A stretch of DNA of 64,000 nucleotides from Chitinophagaceae bacterium (lineage in GTDB: Bacteria; Bacteroidota; Bacteroidia; Chitinophagales; Chitinophagaceae), in the NCBI GenBank assembly GCA_016720825.1, contig JADKJV010000002.1:1-64000 (forward strand), in the 5' to 3' direction. Below are positions 62,827 through 64,000 of the stretch, piece after piece. Each line of letters opens with the position of its first letter. Positions within the stretch are counted from its first letter, which is position 1. A program made the translations under genes and the position numbers. The notes below the pieces were generated by a model. It was not told the DNA's origin, searched no databases, and was given only the letters and a program-made list of their open reading frames with translations.

Positions 62827-64000
62827 ATGACACCCATCAAAAAAGGAAGCTCCATTTCACGCCGTCAGTTTATCCGCAATGCAGGTATCGTGGGCGGTGT
62901 ATTTATGATCGTTCCCCGCCACGTACTGGGCAGGGGTTATATTGCTCCCAGTGATAAACTGAATATTGCCGGTATCGGTGCCGGTGGTAAAGGTGCCAGC
63001 GATATTGCTGAATTTGCCAGGAGCCCGTTTGTAAACATTGTTTCACTTTGTGATGTGGATGACCGCCAGTCTAAAAAGTCACGCGAAGCATTCCCGAAAG
63101 CAACCTATTACCGTGATTTCAGGGAAATGCTTGCAAAAGAGAAAAATAATATTGACGCCTGCAGTATATCCACACCGGATAATACCCATGCCGTAGCAAC
63201 ACTCGCTGCCATGCAACTGGGCAAACACGTGTATACCCAAAAACCACTGACCCACGATATTTACGAAGCACGTATCCTGGCCGAAGCGGCTAAAAAATAC
63301 AAAGTGGTTACGCAAATGGGTAACCAGGGTGGTTCCGGCGACGGTGTAAGGCAAGCCAAAGAGATGATTGATGCAGGAATGATTGGTAAAGTGCTCGAGG
63401 CGCATGCCTGGACGAACAGGCCTGTTTGGCCACAGGGTATTCCCACGCCAACCGGCAGTTTTGAAATTCCCAAGGAACTCGACTGGGATCTCTGGCTGGG
63501 CCCTGCTAAAAAGATCGATTACAATCCCGCATACCTTCCCTTCAACTGGAGAGGCTGGTGGGCTTTCGGTACAGGTGCATTAGGTGATATGGCCTGTCAT
63601 ATCATGGATCCTATTTTCCGCATCCTGCCTATCGATTATCCCGATTCTGCCGAGTGCAGTGTGGCTACCGTCTGGAAAGAAATGTGGAATGATACACAGA
63701 ATCCGGAAGCTTGTCCGCCCGCTTCAATCATTCACCTGAATTACCCGAAGAAAAACGGCAAAGGCAATATCCGTGTGTCATGGTACGATGGTGGCCTGCT
63801 TCCTGAACGCCCTGCAGAACTGCAGCCCGGTGAAAAATTCGGCAACTGGGATGGTGGCGTTCTTTTCATTGGTAAAAAAGGCAAATTGTTGCTGGATTGT
63901 TATGGTGCTAATCCCCGTTTATTGCCCACTACACTGATGAATGAGAAGACTATGCCTGCACAAAAAATAAAAAGAGTTCCCGAAGGTCATTACCTGCAAT
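62827..64000 (+). CDS. Gfo/Idh/MocA-family oxidoreductase with Tat-like signal (partial, runs off window)
   Basis: The frame is open from ATG 62827 to the window end (391 codons, no stop). The N-terminus is a Tat-like signal: SRRQFIRNAGIVGGVFM. The Rossmann fold follows (LNIAGIGAGGKGASDIAEF) with EACSISTPDNTH-like residues and QKPLTHDIYEARIL, the family catalytic region. Compared with the gene at 24210 it lacks the cysteine-rich insert and is a distinct subfamily. It probably oxidises a sugar or glycoside outside the cytoplasm. It is divergent from csaA with 76 bases between. Confidence 0.9.
   Translation, partial: MTPIKKGSSISRRQFIRNAGIVGGVFMIVPRHVLGRGYIAPSDKLNIAGIGAGGKGASDIAEFARSPFVNIVSLCDVDDRQSKKSREAFPKATYYRDFREMLAKEKNNIDACSISTPDNTHAVATLAAMQLGKHVYTQKPLTHDIYEARILAEAAKKYKVVTQMGNQGGSGDGVRQAKEMIDAGMIGKVLEAHAWTNRPVWPQGIPTPTGSFEIPKELDWDLWLGPAKKIDYNPAYLPFNWRGWWAFGTGALGDMACHIMDPIFRILPIDYPDSAECSVATVWKEMWNDTQNPEACPPASIIHLNYPKKNGKGNIRVSWYDGGLLPERPAELQPGEKFGNWDGGVLFIGKKGKLLLDCYGANPRLLPTTLMNEKTMPAQKIKRVPEGHYLQ

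Overview
The window looks like a draft chromosomal segment from a Bacteroidota bacterium, most likely Chitinophagaceae. The grounds are the protein families present, the Bacteroidota-type -7 promoter box (TAnnTTTG) before several genes, the many secreted proteins ending their signal peptide in a short A-Q, and palindromic intergenic repeats built from CACAAAG and CACATAGG units. No rRNA, CRISPR array, phage or transposase gene was seen. There is one tRNA, tRNA-Thr(CGT).

Layout. 1-6.3 kb: a secreted protein, a diacylglycerol-kinase-like enzyme, a small membrane protein, and a three-gene biotin-dependent acyl-CoA carboxylase operon on the minus strand (carrier, biotin carboxylase, carboxyltransferase). 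6.5-13.3 kb: secreted or membrane proteins of mostly unknown role, ending with a homologue of pentameric ligand-gated ion channels. 13.3-16.7 kb: a methyltransferase, then a compact sulfur operon (sulfide:quinone oxidoreductase-like, TusE/DsrC-like, DsrE2-like) behind a perfect 16-bp palindrome and a -7 box. 16.9-22.8 kb: pyruvate phosphate dikinase facing a pyruvate-kinase-like gene, then a CoA transferase/hydrolase. 23-30 kb: HGSNAT/DUF5009-type acyltransferase, Gfo/Idh/MocA oxidoreductase, an unknown large protein, and an SGNH-like plus MBOAT acyltransferase pair. 30-38 kb: DEAD-box helicase, FabH-like synthase, small membrane proteins, GNAT, a Crp-type regulator and a GH3 beta-glucosidase.

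38-46 kb: tRNA-Thr beside a 32-bp inverted repeat, a SYLF-domain protein, small proteins, then a membrane TPR protein divergent from a secreted caspase-TPR protein, which converges on a second secreted caspase-fold protein. 46-56 kb: amidohydrolase, degenerate histidine kinase, CAP protein, zinc ribbon, CBM48 protein, GNAT-glyoxalase fusion, GNAT, metallophosphoesterase and lipoproteins. 56-64 kb: pyruvate dehydrogenase E1 beta, an NtrC-like regulator lacking a DNA-binding tail, a MerR/B12 regulator carrying the CarH photoreceptor motif, signal peptidase I, cytidine deaminase, an alkyltransferase, CsaA, and a second Gfo/Idh/MocA gene that runs off the window end.

Nine genes are broken by thirteen single-base frameshifts, mostly in homopolymers. 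Eleven are repaired by adding one base and two by removing one. I read most of them as consensus errors of a draft assembly, so each broken gene is given here as one reconstructed gene. The most interesting biology is the sulfur operon with its operator-like palindrome, the secreted caspase/TPR cluster, the CarH-type regulator beside an unusual NtrC-like protein, the channel homologue, and the nested palindromic repeats.
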